Source: Acetobacteraceae bacterium (GTDB lineage Bacteria; Pseudomonadota; Alphaproteobacteria; Acetobacterales; Acetobacteraceae). Taken from it: a DNA stretch of 64,000 nucleotides. The notes under the pieces were generated by a model. It did not search any database. It was not told the DNA's origin and saw only the letters and a list, made by a program, of their open reading frames with translations. The stretch lies in assembly GCA_027482245.1 (NCBI GenBank), contig JAIXWG010000015.1, forward strand, positions 1 through 64,000, read 5' to 3'. Each line of letters opens with the position of its first letter. The first letter of the stretch is position 1. Shown here one piece after another: positions 25,382 to 34,343 of the stretch. The position numbers and the translations under genes are program-made.

Positions 25382-26418
25382 CAGGCCGTCACCGGGCCGG
25401 GCAGGAAGCGGGTCGTCATCACCTCCTCCGGCGCCACGGCGCGGGGGATCTCATTCGCCTCCCGCAGCAGCGTGGACATGGCGGTCCAGGTGGCGGCGTT
25501 CATCGTCAGCGGCCCGCCCGCCGGCGTGTCGTCGCTGGTGAAGAGCGGGTTCTGCACCCGCCAGCGCCAGGCGAGCTTTTCCGCCGTCTCGATCTGCCCC
25601 TGGAAGCGGGCGACGAGTTGCACCGCCTCCTCCGGGTTGGTCAGGATGAACTGGATGCCCTGCGCCACGGCGCGGAGGTAGCCGCGGACGAGGTCCGGGT
25701 TCTCCTGCAGCGTGCGCGATGTGGCGAAGATGGTGTCGGCATAGGCGTTGAGGCCCCATTCGCTGAAGCGCAGCGCCTTCCAGGTCTTGCCGCGGATGGC
25801 GGGCGGCGCATCCGGCTTCGCGGCCTCGACCTCGATCTGGTAGGCCTGGTTCGTGATCCAGCCGGCGAAGAAATCGACGCGGCCGACCAGCAGCGGTTCC
25901 GCATTCGCCTGCACGGTGGTGATGCGGACCTTCGATTCATCGACGCCGTTCAGCCGCACCATGGCGCGGACGAAATACTCGGACCCGGCCTGGCTGCCGA
26001 CATTCTTCCCCTCCAGCGATTTCGGCGTGGGGTCGGGGTCGCTGGCATTGGCGATGGAGAGATAGGCGGCGGGGGATTTCTGGTAGAGCGCGCCGATCGC
26101 CTGGATGTCGATCGGGTCCCGCGCCGTGCGCGCGGCCAGGACGTGCAGGCCGGACGTCGCCAGGCCGAACTGCGCCTGGCCGGCGGCCACGATCGGGATC
26201 GGGTTCCGCCCCGGCCCGCCATCGATGATGCGGTGCGCGATGCCCTGCGCATCGAAATAGCCCTTGGCCTCCGCCACCATCAGCGGCGCGAATTCGCCGT
26301 TGCGCAGCCATCCCAGCTGCGTCGCCGCCTGCATCGGGCGGCGCTGCGCGAAGGCGGGCGCCGCAAGGCCCGTGGCAGCAAGGCCGAGAAGCAGGGAGCG
26401 GCGGCCGGGCGAGATCAT
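25381..26418 (-). CDS. ABC transporter substrate-binding protein (NMT1/SsuA-like)
   Basis: A 345-residue periplasmic binding protein with an RR-containing signal (GRRSLLLGLAATGLAAPAFA, cleavage near residue 24). The mature protein opens with the family's LGWLRNGEFAPLMVAEAKGY, and GKNVGSQAGSEYFV and EPLLVGRVDFFAGW follow. Relatives bind sulfonates, taurine, nitrate or pyrimidine precursors. No cysteine-synthesis or sulfonatase genes are adjacent, so the coupled oxygenase is the only hint to its ligand. It heads the four-gene operon. Confidence 0.9.
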   Translation of the reverse strand: MISPGRRSLLLGLAATGLAAPAFAQRRPMQAATQLGWLRNGEFAPLMVAEAKGYFDAQGIAHRIIDGGPGRNPIPIVAAGQAQFGLATSGLHVLAARTARDPIDIQAIGALYQKSPAAYLSIANASDPDPTPKSLEGKNVGSQAGSEYFVRAMVRLNGVDESKVRITTVQANAEPLLVGRVDFFAGWITNQAYQIEVEAAKPDAPPAIRGKTWKALRFSEWGLNAYADTIFATSRTLQENPDLVRGYLRAVAQGIQFILTNPEEAVQLVARFQGQIETAEKLAWRWRVQNPLFTSDDTPAGGPLTMNAATWTAMSTLLREANEIPRAVAPEEVMTTRFLPGPVTA

Positions 26419-26432
26419 GCGGGATCATCCTT

Positions 26433-26526
26433 CCCGCGCCGCGTGTGGCGCGGGAGGCGAGCATGGTCCCCGTTGGAAAGGGCGGACAAGCGACTTGCCC
26501 ACCCCGCGCCGCCCGAAAAGCGGGCT
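26433..26526. terminator. Three successive hairpins between MFS gene and ABC operon
   Basis: Three inverted repeats fill most of this 124-base spacer. GCCCG-AAAAG-CGGGC is at 26512-26526. An 11-base-pair stem with two mismatches is at 26481-26505, with arms GGGCGGACAAG and CTTGCCCACCC. A perfect CCCGCGCC-N6-GGCGCGGG is at 26433-26454. The first two can end transcription of the MFS gene. The third lies 15 bases upstream of the binding-protein start and may act as a leader structure. Confidence 0.55.
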
Positions 26527-26542
26527 CCGCTGCACGATTCGC

Positions 26543-27883
26543 CTAGGAAGAAGTCACCACCGCCTTTTCTTCGGCCTTTTCGCCTTCCGGATCGGCAATC
26601 GCCTCGGCCGTCTCGGCCTCCGCATCCACTTCCGGGTGCAGCGCGGTACCCACGGGCACGGCCGGGGCGATGGCGAAGCTGCCCTTCTCCTCCGGCGGCG
26701 GCGCCGGGCGCTGGCGCATCCGCCACAGCCCCCAGCCCAGGACCAGCGCCTGCGCCGCCGCCATGGCCACCGCCAGCCCCATGGCACCGGCCGCCGACAT
26801 GGCGGCGCCGGAGACGATGGGACCAAGCGTCGCCCCCAGCCCCTGCAGCACCAAAAGCCCGCCGGCGGCGGAGACGTAGTCGCCCGGCTGCACCGTGTCG
26901 TTCACATGCGCGGCGACGATGCCGTAGGTCGGCATGACGCTGGCGCCGAAGATCGCGGCGCAGAGGCAGACCACGACCAGCCCCGCATCCGCCGGCACCA
27001 GGTTCACCAGCAGCGGCAGCACGATGGCCGCGACCCCGGCCAGGGAGACGGCGACGATGCGCCGGTCGATCCGGTCCGACAGCCGTCCCATCGGCCAGGA
27101 CATGAGGAAGCCGCCCAGCGTGGCGCTGGCCATGACGAAGGCGATGCTGCCGCCCTCCATCCCGCCATTGGCCAGCAGCAGGGGCGCGAGGGCGAAGAAA
27201 CTGGCCGTCGTGAAGCCGCAGAGCGCGGCGGCCACGACGCCGAAAGGCGATCCGCGATAGAGGCCGACCAGGTCGATCCGCGCTTCCCCCACCGCATGCG
27301 CCGGCGCGCTGGCGCCGGAGACGGCGACGGGCACCAGCGCGAGGGAGATCAGCACCGCCACGATGCAGAAGGCGGCGAAGCCCGCCGTGTCCACCGTCGT
27401 CAGCAGCATCTGCCCGCCGATCCCCGCGACGAGACCCGCCATGCCGTAGAGGCCGAGCACGCGGCCGCGATTCTCCGCCGTGGCGGTGGCGTTCAGCCAG
27501 CTCTCCACCGTCATGAAGAGGCCGGCGAAGCAGAAGCCCGTCAGGGCGCGGGTCGCGATCCAGGCGATCGGGTGCATGACCAGCAGGTGCAGCAGCGCGG
27601 CGGTGGAGGCGATGGCGGCCAGGGCCGCGAAGGTGCGGGTATGGCCGACGCGGCGGATCAGCGCGCCCGCGCGCAGCGACCCCGCGACGACGCCGGCCCA
27701 GAAGGCGGCGCCGACGAAACCGACGATGGCCGCATCGAAGCCTTCGAGGTTGCCGCGCACGCCGAGCAGCGTGCCCTGCAGCGTGTTGCCCATCTGCATG
27801 CTGGCATAGCCCAGCAGCAGCGCGGCGAGGGTGGAGATGACGGCGCCGAAGCTCGGCACCGTACTGGGGGAGGAAACCGACAT
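26543..27883 (-). CDS. Major facilitator superfamily transporter, YcaD-like
   Basis: A 446-residue MFS protein with twelve predicted helices. RRVGHTRTFAALAAIAS (loop 2-3), ESWLNATATAENRGRVLGLY and GRLSDRIDRRIVA are typical of the YcaD/YfkF group. The C-terminal ~50 residues form an acidic, Glu/Ala-rich cytoplasmic tail that such carriers usually lack. Substrate unknown. It is downstream of the D-aminopeptidase gene on the same strand with a 62-base gap. Confidence 0.87.
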   Translation of the reverse strand: MSVSSPSTVPSFGAVISTLAALLLGYASMQMGNTLQGTLLGVRGNLEGFDAAIVGFVGAAFWAGVVAGSLRAGALIRRVGHTRTFAALAAIASTAALLHLLVMHPIAWIATRALTGFCFAGLFMTVESWLNATATAENRGRVLGLYGMAGLVAGIGGQMLLTTVDTAGFAAFCIVAVLISLALVPVAVSGASAPAHAVGEARIDLVGLYRGSPFGVVAAALCGFTTASFFALAPLLLANGGMEGGSIAFVMASATLGGFLMSWPMGRLSDRIDRRIVAVSLAGVAAIVLPLLVNLVPADAGLVVVCLCAAIFGASVMPTYGIVAAHVNDTVQPGDYVSAAGGLLVLQGLGATLGPIVSGAAMSAAGAMGLAVAMAAAQALVLGWGLWRMRQRPAPPPEEKGSFAIAPAVPVGTALHPEVDAEAETAEAIADPEGEKAEEKAVVTSS

Positions 27884-27945
27884 CAGGAAGTCCCGGAAGC
27901 CAACAGACGCCCCCGGTAACCGCCCTCAGCCGGATCGGTTCCCCC

Positions 27946-29505
27946 TCACCTCACGGCTTCGTAATCGAGGCCCCGCGCCAGCCAGCACCCGACCGTGACG
28001 CCCGCGACGCGGCCGGCGCCATCCCGCCGGAAGGCCAGAGTCCAGTCGCCGGGCGGCGTGTGGTCCAGCGCGCGGGGGCAGGGCAGCGCCCAGAGATCGG
28101 GGCCGATCGGCTCCAGCTGCTCCATCCGCCCCTGGCCGAGGAAGCCCCCGAAGCCGCCCTGCAGGGCGCCGCCGGCATCGACGATGGAGAGCGTGGCGTC
28201 GAGTTCCCCGCAGCGATACTCGCCCGCGATGTCGGTCGCCGCCTCGCCGGGGCGCGGGCCGAGCAGCGACACCTGGTTCTCCTGCGGGCGCTCCATCCGC
28301 AGGCCCGCAGGCGTCATCATCAGCCGCGTGCGGCCATTATCGGCGCTGCCATCCTCCCGTACCTCCAGCCGCTCGGCCGAATGGCCGAAGCGGAGCCGCA
28401 GGATGCCGGGCGCTGCCTCATCGACACGGGCGGCGAGGCCCGTCTCCGGGTCCTGGTAGGCGCCGAGCCAGGCGGGGGCAGGGCGCGGCACCGGGGCGGG
28501 CCGCGCCTCCTCCAGCACCGCGGCCACGGCATCCAGCGCCGCGGCGGATGCGTCCGTCAGGTGGTTGAGCATGACGACGACGGAAAGCCGCTCGGCGGCG
28601 ATGTGCAGGCGATGGCTCCGCCAGCCGCGCAGCGCGCCGCCATGCGCCGTCGTCGCGCGCCCGAATTCCTGGCCGCGGCCGAGCCCGAAGCCATAGGGCG
28701 CGGGCGCGCCATCCGCGAAGGTGACGGGCGCCGAGAGGCGGTTGTAGAGCCCGTCCGGATCGTCCCGCGTTGCGTCGATGAAGCGTTCCCAGGCGATCAT
28801 GTCGTCGAGGCTGGCGCCAAGCCCCGCATCACCGGTCCAGAGGATGTTGTTCCGTGCCGGGACGAAGCCCGTCGCGACGGCCCCCTCATAGCCCTCCGTG
28901 CCGTCCGGCATGGCGCGCGTATCGGCGGCGAGGAAGGCCGTCTGCATGCCCGCGCGGTCGAAGACATGGGTGCGCAGCAATTCGGAAAAGCTGCGGCCCG
29001 TCACCTCCTCCAGCGCGTCGGAGATCAGGCGGAAATTCTGGTTGACGTAAGAATAGCGGGTGCCGGGCGCGAAATGCAGCGACTGCGTGGCCCCGATGAC
29101 GCGCGCGGTCTCCGCATCGCCGAAGGGCGCCTCGGCCGGCGATCCGTGCAGCATCGCGACCGCCCAGTAGTCCCTGAGCCCCGACTGGTTGTGGGCCAGG
29201 TGCCGCACGCCCGGCATCGCGCCCCGCAGGCGCGGCAGCCGCGCGCGGATCGCCGGCGCCAGTGCCTCCGGGTCCGGCAGCGCCTCCAGCATCGCCGCGC
29301 AGGTGAACTGCTTGGTGACGGAGCACATCCGGAACAGGCTTTTCGGCGTGAAGCGGATGCGCCGTTCGGCATTGGCGTGGCCCCAGGCGTGGCGGACCAG
29401 CACCTCGCCCTGCCGGACCACGGCGATCGCGCCGCCGGGCCCGGGGTAGCGGCGCGGCAGCGCGGCCAGCAGCGCATCGAGCCGCGCAGCGAGTTCCCGT
29501 GCCAT
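27946..29505 (-). CDS. dap: D-aminopeptidase, peptidase family S12 (DAP type)
   Basis: A 519-residue penicillin-recognising hydrolase that releases N-terminal D-amino acids. The catalytic SxxK is S62-V-T-K65, the second motif is Y153-V-N155, and the third is H288-G-G. These positions match, to within one residue, those I recall for the 520-residue Ochrobactrum anthropi DAP. The two C-terminal beta-barrel domains, including the inhibitory gamma-loop region, are also present. There is no signal peptide, so it acts in the cytosol. It follows the flavin-reductase gene by 7 bases. Likely role: recycling D-Ala peptides or amides. Confidence 0.9.
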   Translation of the reverse strand: MARELAARLDALLAALPRRYPGPGGAIAVVRQGEVLVRHAWGHANAERRIRFTPKSLFRMCSVTKQFTCAAMLEALPDPEALAPAIRARLPRLRGAMPGVRHLAHNQSGLRDYWAVAMLHGSPAEAPFGDAETARVIGATQSLHFAPGTRYSYVNQNFRLISDALEEVTGRSFSELLRTHVFDRAGMQTAFLAADTRAMPDGTEGYEGAVATGFVPARNNILWTGDAGLGASLDDMIAWERFIDATRDDPDGLYNRLSAPVTFADGAPAPYGFGLGRGQEFGRATTAHGGALRGWRSHRLHIAAERLSVVVMLNHLTDASAAALDAVAAVLEEARPAPVPRPAPAWLGAYQDPETGLAARVDEAAPGILRLRFGHSAERLEVREDGSADNGRTRLMMTPAGLRMERPQENQVSLLGPRPGEAATDIAGEYRCGELDATLSIVDAGGALQGGFGGFLGQGRMEQLEPIGPDLWALPCPRALDHTPPGDWTLAFRRDGAGRVAGVTVGCWLARGLDYEAVR

Positions 29506-29512
29506 GGGACGG

Positions 29513-30025
29513 TCAGACCGTGCGGTAGGCGCGGTTGAAGTAGAGCAGCGGCGCGGCCTCGGCCTGCGTCGTCACGGCCAGCACCTGGCAGAACAGCACG
29601 CTGTGGGTGCCGACCTCCGCCACCTCCGCGATGCGGCAGTCGAAATTGGCGATGGCGCCCTGCAGCACCGGCGCGCCGGTCACCAGCCTGCCCCATTCGC
29701 CCAGCGCGAAGCGGTCCGCCACCGTGCCCTTGCCGCTGCCGAAGGCACTCGACAGCGCTTCCTGCCCCGCGGCCAGGGTGTTCACGCAGACGACGCCATT
29801 GGCCCGCACCAGCGGCGTGGCCGATCCGTTGCGGCGGACGCAGACCAGCAGCGTCGCCGGGTCGTCCGTCACGCTGGTGACGGCGGAGGCGGTGAAGCCC
29901 GTCTCGCCCGCCGGGCCACCGGTGGTGACGAGGTTCACCGCCGCGGCCAGCAGCGCCATGCCGCCACGGAAGGCCATCTGGTCGACGGTCGGCAGTGCCT
30001 CGATCGCCAGCGCGTCAGACGGCAT
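29513..30025 (-). CDS. Flavin reductase (RutF/HpaC-like)
   Basis: A 170-residue flavin-reductase-domain protein. Typical blocks are the N-terminal MALLAAAVNLVTTGGPAGET, the FMN-binding GFTASAVTSVTDDPATLLVC with NGVVCVNTLAAGQE, and GTHSVLFCQVLAV. Such proteins use NAD(P)H to reduce free FMN or FAD for partner monooxygenases. None is adjacent. The HpaB-type oxygenase encoded at 42138-43598 lacks a local reductase and is the obvious candidate partner, though this is inference. Confidence 0.9.
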   Translation of the reverse strand: MPSDALAIEALPTVDQMAFRGGMALLAAAVNLVTTGGPAGETGFTASAVTSVTDDPATLLVCVRRNGSATPLVRANGVVCVNTLAAGQEALSSAFGSGKGTVADRFALGEWGRLVTGAPVLQGAIANFDCRIAEVAEVGTHSVLFCQVLAVTTQAEAAPLLYFNRAYRTV

Positions 30026-30161
30026 GCGGCGCGGTCCCCTCTCGGCGGGCGGCGATCGTCATGGGCGGTCATCCTTGTTGCGCGTCGGTCTCCCCCGCAA
30101 GATAGCCCCGGATGTCCCGCGGTCCACCACTCCGTGCCGCGACCCGTCGCGGAGAGGCGCC

Positions 30162-30953
30162 ATGCCGATCGAGGAACTCCCCTACCACCCCGACGGGCTG
30201 CTGGCGCGGCTGCATGTGCCGGACGGCCCGGGCCCCTTCCCCGGCGTGCTGTCCGTGCATGGCGGCGCCTGGACCTTCGGCGACCGGATGATGAATGAGG
30301 GTCTGCACCGCCGCCTGGCCGCGGCGGGCCTGCTGGTGATGGCGCCGGAGATGCGGAAGCCGCCCGTGGCGCGCTACCCCGGATCCATCCAGGACATCCA
30401 CCTGGCGGCAAGGTGGCTGAAGGCGGAGGGCCCGCGATGGGGGATGCGGCCCGGCGGCATCGCGGGGCTCGGGACATCCTCGGGTGGCCACCAGGCGGCG
30501 CTGCTGGCGCTGCGGCCGCGCCACTCGCACTACGCCACACTGCCTGGTCCGGCGGGGGATGGAGCGCTGACGCGCCTCGCGCTCTGCTGGCCCGTCGCGG
30601 ACCCGCTGGCGCGCTACCGCATGGCGAAGGCCACCGGCGCGCGTCCGTTGTTCGAGGCGCATGAGGCCTGGTGGCCGGACGAGGCCACGATGGAGGATGC
30701 CTCCCCCCAGCACATCCTGGATCGCGGGGAGGCGACGGCACCGCCGCCGCTGCTGGTCATCCAGGGCGGGGCGGATGCGAATGTCACGCCCGGGATGGCG
30801 CCGCGCTTCGCCCAGGCCTGGTGCGCGGCGGGCGGCCAAGCCGCGCTGCGCCTCTTCCCCGGCCGCGGCCACCTTTTCGCCACGCAGGATCCGGAGGCCC
30901 CGGATTCGCAGGCCGCCATCGCGGCGATCATCGCCTTCCTGCGCGAAGGCTAG
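30162..30953 (+). CDS. Alpha/beta hydrolase, fold-3 (esterase/lipase-like)
   Basis: A 263-residue cytosolic hydrolase. The oxyanion HGGAW follows the first strands, the nucleophile elbow is GTSSGG, the acid is in QGGADANVTP and the catalytic His is in GRGHLF. A GGAGAG ribosome-binding site precedes the ATG at 30162. Acyl-peptidase and esterase activities occur in the family and the substrate is unknown. It is divergent from the flavin reductase and its end overlaps the convergent coaBC gene by four bases. Confidence 0.85.
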   Translation: MPIEELPYHPDGLLARLHVPDGPGPFPGVLSVHGGAWTFGDRMMNEGLHRRLAAAGLLVMAPEMRKPPVARYPGSIQDIHLAARWLKAEGPRWGMRPGGIAGLGTSSGGHQAALLALRPRHSHYATLPGPAGDGALTRLALCWPVADPLARYRMAKATGARPLFEAHEAWWPDEATMEDASPQHILDRGEATAPPPLLVIQGGADANVTPGMAPRFAQAWCAAGGQAALRLFPGRGHLFATQDPEAPDSQAAIAAIIAFLREG

Positions 30954-32125
30954 GCCAGCGCCTCGGCGACCCGCGCGGCGAGGCGCCTTGCCACCTCCTC
31001 CTTCGGCATGCGCGGCCAATCCTCCACGCCGGATTCGGTGACGAGGTGGACGGCATTCTCCGCACCGCCCATCACGTCCCCGGAGACATCGTTGGCGACG
31101 ATCCAGTCGCAGCCCTTGCGCAGCCGCTTGGCGGTGGCGTGCTCCACCACCTTCTCCGTCTCCGCCGCGAAGCCGATGACGAGGCGCGGACGCTGCGTGG
31201 CGTGCTGCGCGACGGTCGCCAGGATGTCGGGGTTCAGCGCCAGGCGGATCTCGGGCGGCGGCGCGCCGGGTTCCTTCTTGATCTTCTGCGTCGGCGCGGC
31301 CTCGGGCCGGAAATCCGCGACGGCGGCGGCGAAGATCGCGGCATCGGCCGGTAGCGCGCCCTCCACCGCCGCCAGCATGTCGCGCGCGCTTTCGATGCGC
31401 CGCACCGTGACGCCGGCGGGATCGGGCTGGCTGACGGGGCCGCTGACGAGCGTGACGCGCGCACCGAGTGCGGCCAGCGCGGCTGCGATGGCATGGCCCT
31501 GCTTGCCGCTGCTGCGGTTGGCGATGTAGCGGACGGGGTCGATCGCTTCCTGCGTCGGCCCGCTGGTGACGATGACGTGGCGGCCCTTCAGCGGGCCATC
31601 GCGCAGCATCGCCTCGATCACACCCAGCAGGTCGGCGGGCTCGACCAGGCGCCCGGGGCCGCTTTCCGGCTCCGCCATCGCGCCTTCCGCCGGGCCTGCC
31701 ACGGCCACGCGGCGGGCACGGAGCACCGCCATGTTGGCCTGGGTCGCCGGATGCGCCCACATGGCCGGGTTCATCGCCGGCGCCACCAGCACGGATGCCC
31801 GCGTCGCCAGCAGCACGGTGGAGGCCAGGTCATCCGCCAGGCCATGCGCCATCTTCGCCAGCATATTGGCGGAGGCGGGCGCGACGACGACGAGGTCCGG
31901 CCAGCGGGCGAGCCGGATATGCCCGATCTCGGCCTCCGCGGCCCAGAGGTCGTCATGCACCCGCGCGCCCGAAATCCCGGCCAGCGCCTCCTTCGTCACG
32001 AAGCGGGCGCCACCGGCGGTGAGGATGGGGGAGACCTCGTGCCCCGCCTTCCGGAGCAGCCGGGTCAACTCCAGCGCCTTGTAGGCGGCGACGCTGCCGG
32101 AGACGATCAGCAGGATGCGGGACAT
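30950..32125 (-). CDS. coaBC: Bifunctional phosphopantothenoylcysteine decarboxylase / phosphopantothenate-cysteine ligase
   Basis: A 391-residue CoaBC that makes 4'-phosphopantetheine for coenzyme A from phosphopantothenate and cysteine. The CoaC half has the flavin-binding VSGSVAAYKALEL, PASANMLAKMAHG and APAMNPAMW. The CoaB half has VTSGPTQEAIDPVRYIANRS and AAAVADFRPE. The ACGD flap Cys of the E. coli decarboxylase is replaced here by AMAEPESGPGR, a variant I believe occurs in other alphaproteobacteria. Its ATG overlaps the stop of the thioesterase gene by one base. Confidence 0.94.
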   Translation of the reverse strand: MSRILLIVSGSVAAYKALELTRLLRKAGHEVSPILTAGGARFVTKEALAGISGARVHDDLWAAEAEIGHIRLARWPDLVVVAPASANMLAKMAHGLADDLASTVLLATRASVLVAPAMNPAMWAHPATQANMAVLRARRVAVAGPAEGAMAEPESGPGRLVEPADLLGVIEAMLRDGPLKGRHVIVTSGPTQEAIDPVRYIANRSSGKQGHAIAAALAALGARVTLVSGPVSQPDPAGVTVRRIESARDMLAAVEGALPADAAIFAAAVADFRPEAAPTQKIKKEPGAPPPEIRLALNPDILATVAQHATQRPRLVIGFAAETEKVVEHATAKRLRKGCDWIVANDVSGDVMGGAENAVHLVTESGVEDWPRMPKEEVARRLAARVAEALA

Positions 32126-32586
32126 CAGCGGAGCTCCGGGGACGCGCACATCGTCCGCGCCTGGGGCGCGGCCTGCATCATTGTCGCCATCATGGTCGCC
32201 ACCAGCACCTCCCGCCCCGCCGCGTCACGCGCGAAGACGTCGGCGCGACAGAAGCTCAGCGTGCGGCCGGGCTTCACCACCTCGCCCCGCGCCACCACGG
32301 CGATGCCGGCGGCGGGGCGCAGGAAGCTGGTCTTGAATTCCACGCTCAGCACCTCCGCCCCTTCCGGCATCAGGGACAGCGCCGCGAAGCCGCAGGCATT
32401 GTCGGCCAGCGTGGTCAGCAGGCCGGCATGGAACAGGCCGTGATGCTGGGTCAGATCGTCGCGGAAGGCGCATTCGATGGCGCAGCGGCCGGACGAGAGC
32501 TCGACCATCCGCGCATCGAGGTTGCGCATGAAGCCCTGCCGCGCAAAGGCGGCGCGGACCCGCGCCTCGGCTTCTACAGCCGCCAT
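32125..32586 (-). CDS. PaaI-family hotdog-fold thioesterase
   Basis: A 153-residue hotdog-fold protein. The core [20 protein letters not shown] contains the HxGxxxxxxD-type active-site pattern of PaaI-like acyl-CoA thioesterases, and [13 protein letters not shown] with [15 protein letters not shown] form the later strands. It likely hydrolyses an acyl- or aryl-CoA. The chosen ATG overlaps the end of ubiE by 13 bases, and its stop abuts coaBC, giving a ubiE-thioesterase-coaBC operon. Confidence 0.85.
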   Translation of the reverse strand: MAAVEAEARVRAAFARQGFMRNLDARMVELSSGRCAIECAFRDDLTQHHGLFHAGLLTTLADNACGFAALSLMPEGAEVLSVEFKTSFLRPAAGIAVVARGEVVKPGRTLSFCRADVFARDAAGREVLVATMMATMMQAAPQARTMCASPELR

Positions 32587-33311
32587 CCCGTGTGGATCGC
32601 GACGATCCCGCCCGAGAGGTTGCGGTAGGCGACGCGTTCCAGCCCGGCGCCGCGCATCATGTCGCAGAGCGTCTCCTGGTCCGGGAAGCGGCGGATGCTT
32701 TCCGCCAGGTATTCGTAGCTGTCGCGGTCCTTGGCGACGCGCGCGCCGATCTCCGGCAGCACCTTGAAGGACCAGGTGTCGTAGATGCTGGCCAGGGGCG
32801 CGATCTCGACGCGGGAGAACTCCAGGCAATGGAACCGCCCGCCCGGCCGCAGCACGCGCCGTGCCTCCCGCAGCACCGCGTCCTTGTCGGTGCAGTTGCG
32901 CAGCCCGAAGGCGATCGAGATCTTCTCCACGCTGCGGTCGGGCAGCGGGATGTGTTCGGCATCCACCACGGCGTAGTCCAGGCCATCGACGATGCCGCGG
33001 TCCAGTGCGCGCTTCTGGGCGACTTCCAGCATGGCGGGGTTCACGTCGGTCAGGATCACGCGCTTCGCGCCGCCGGCCAGCGCGCCGAAGGCGATGTCGC
33101 CCGTGCCGCCCGCCAGGTCCAGCAGCGTCTCCCGCTTCGACGCACCGATGGCGTTGACGAAGATGCGCTTCCAGATCCGGTGGATGCCGAGCGACATGAG
33201 GTCGTTCATGAGGTCGTAGCGCGGGGCCACGCTCTCGAACACCTGGCGCACCAGGCTGGCCTTTTCGGCCTTGGGAACCTCGCGGAACCCGAAATCAACG
33301 GTGTCGGTCAT
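32574..33311 (-). CDS. ubiE: Ubiquinone/menaquinone C-methyltransferase UbiE
   Basis: A 245-residue SAM-dependent methyltransferase that adds the C-methyl group in ubiquinone synthesis. The N-terminal [20 protein letters not shown], the SAM loop [13 protein letters not shown], and the UbiE signatures [20 protein letters not shown] and [15 protein letters not shown] are all present. The C-terminus [17 protein letters not shown] is typical. It starts at 33311, divergent from mutM with an 81-base spacer that must hold both promoters, an arrangement seen in many alphaproteobacteria. Confidence 0.96.
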   Translation of the reverse strand: MTDTVDFGFREVPKAEKASLVRQVFESVAPRYDLMNDLMSLGIHRIWKRIFVNAIGASKRETLLDLAGGTGDIAFGALAGGAKRVILTDVNPAMLEVAQKRALDRGIVDGLDYAVVDAEHIPLPDRSVEKISIAFGLRNCTDKDAVLREARRVLRPGGRFHCLEFSRVEIAPLASIYDTWSFKVLPEIGARVAKDRDSYEYLAESIRRFPDQETLCDMMRGAGLERVAYRNLSGGIVAIHTGWRL

Positions 33312-33392
33312 GGTCCCACCTTGCAACTTGCGCGCCCCCCCGGCAAGCAAGCGCCCCGCCGCGCCACCCGACCGCGGCAGCACGGAGAAAAG

Positions 33393-34292
33393 ATGCCGGA
33401 ATTGCCGGAGGTGGAGACGGTGATGAGGGGGCTCGCGGCCGTGTTGCAAGGCCGCCGGATCATCCGCGCCGAGACCACCCGCCCCGACCTGCGCTGGCCC
33501 TTTCCGCCCCGGCTGGGGGAGCGGCTGACGGGCGCGCGCGTCACGGGCTTCCGGCGGCGGGGCAAGTACATGCTGGCGCGGCTGGATACGGCGGAGAGCC
33601 TGCTGATCCATCTCGGCATGTCCGGCCGCATGGTGGCCCGACCCGTCGAAGGCCCCCCGGTGCCCTGGATGGGTCCGACCGGCCGGTTTTCGGACGCCCG
33701 CGGCCATAACGGCCCGCCGGAGGCGCATGAGCACCTGTTCATGGAGACCGATGACGGCACGCGGGTCGGCTTCGTCGACCCCCGCCGCTTCGGCAGCGTG
33801 GACCTGATGCCGACGGCGGAGGAGGACCGCCACAAGCTGCTGGACGGCATGGGGCCGGAACCGCTGGAGGCCGATTTCACCGCGGCCGCGCTCTCGGCCG
33901 CGCTGGCGGGCAAGAAGACGCCCATCAAGGCGGCGCTGCTGGACCAGGGCGTGGTGGCGGGGCTCGGCAACATCTATGTGGCGGAGGCGCTGTTCCGCGC
34001 CGGCGTCTCCCCCCGGCGGCTGGCCTACACCGTCGCCGGCGCCCGGGCTGCCAGGCTGGTGCCGGCCATCAAGGCAGTGCTGGAGGAGGCGATCGGCGCG
34101 GGCGGGTCGTCCCTGCGGGACTATGTCCGGGCGGATGGCGAACTGGGGCGGTTCCAGGACCGGTTCTCGGTCTATGACCGCGAAGGCCAGCCCTGCCCGT
34201 TGTGCCCGGGCCCGGATAGCGGCTGCGCGGGCGTGGCGCGCATCGTGCAGTCCGGCCGCAGCACCTTCTATTGCGGCCGCACGCAGCGTTGA
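33393..34292 (+). CDS. mutM: Bifunctional DNA-formamidopyrimidine glycosylase / AP lyase
   Basis: A 299-residue Fpg that removes 8-oxoguanine and formamidopyrimidines and cleaves the abasic site. The catalytic Pro2-Glu3 (MPELPEVET), HLGMSGR and the helix-two-turn-helix [20 protein letters not shown] are intact. The C-terminal zinc finger is unusual: it opens CPLC, contains an extra Cys in DSGCAG and ends TFYCGRTQR, where the last zinc Cys of the normal CxxC is Thr. A glycine/proline insert of about 25 residues (near 85-110) also makes it longer than the 269-residue E. coli protein. Confidence 0.95.
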   Translation: MPELPEVETVMRGLAAVLQGRRIIRAETTRPDLRWPFPPRLGERLTGARVTGFRRRGKYMLARLDTAESLLIHLGMSGRMVARPVEGPPVPWMGPTGRFSDARGHNGPPEAHEHLFMETDDGTRVGFVDPRRFGSVDLMPTAEEDRHKLLDGMGPEPLEADFTAAALSAALAGKKTPIKAALLDQGVVAGLGNIYVAEALFRAGVSPRRLAYTVAGARAARLVPAIKAVLEEAIGAGGSSLRDYVRADGELGRFQDRFSVYDREGQPCPLCPGPDSGCAGVARIVQSGRSTFYCGRTQR

Positions 34293-34343
34293 GGCGCCCG
34301 CTATCCTGCGCTACCCCTTGAGCATCCAAGGGAGCGTCGCTGC

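Noticed and set aside
26419..26542. Thiamine (TPP) riboswitch before the NMT1/ThiY-like binding protein
   Set aside because: The CTGAGA and related conserved THI-box segments are absent, so the importer is not assigned to thiamine.
29505..29513. Treating the flavin reductase and D-aminopeptidase as a functional enzyme pair
   Set aside because: They are 7 bases apart and probably co-transcribed, but no known chemistry links a flavin reductase with DAP, so only adjacency is claimed.
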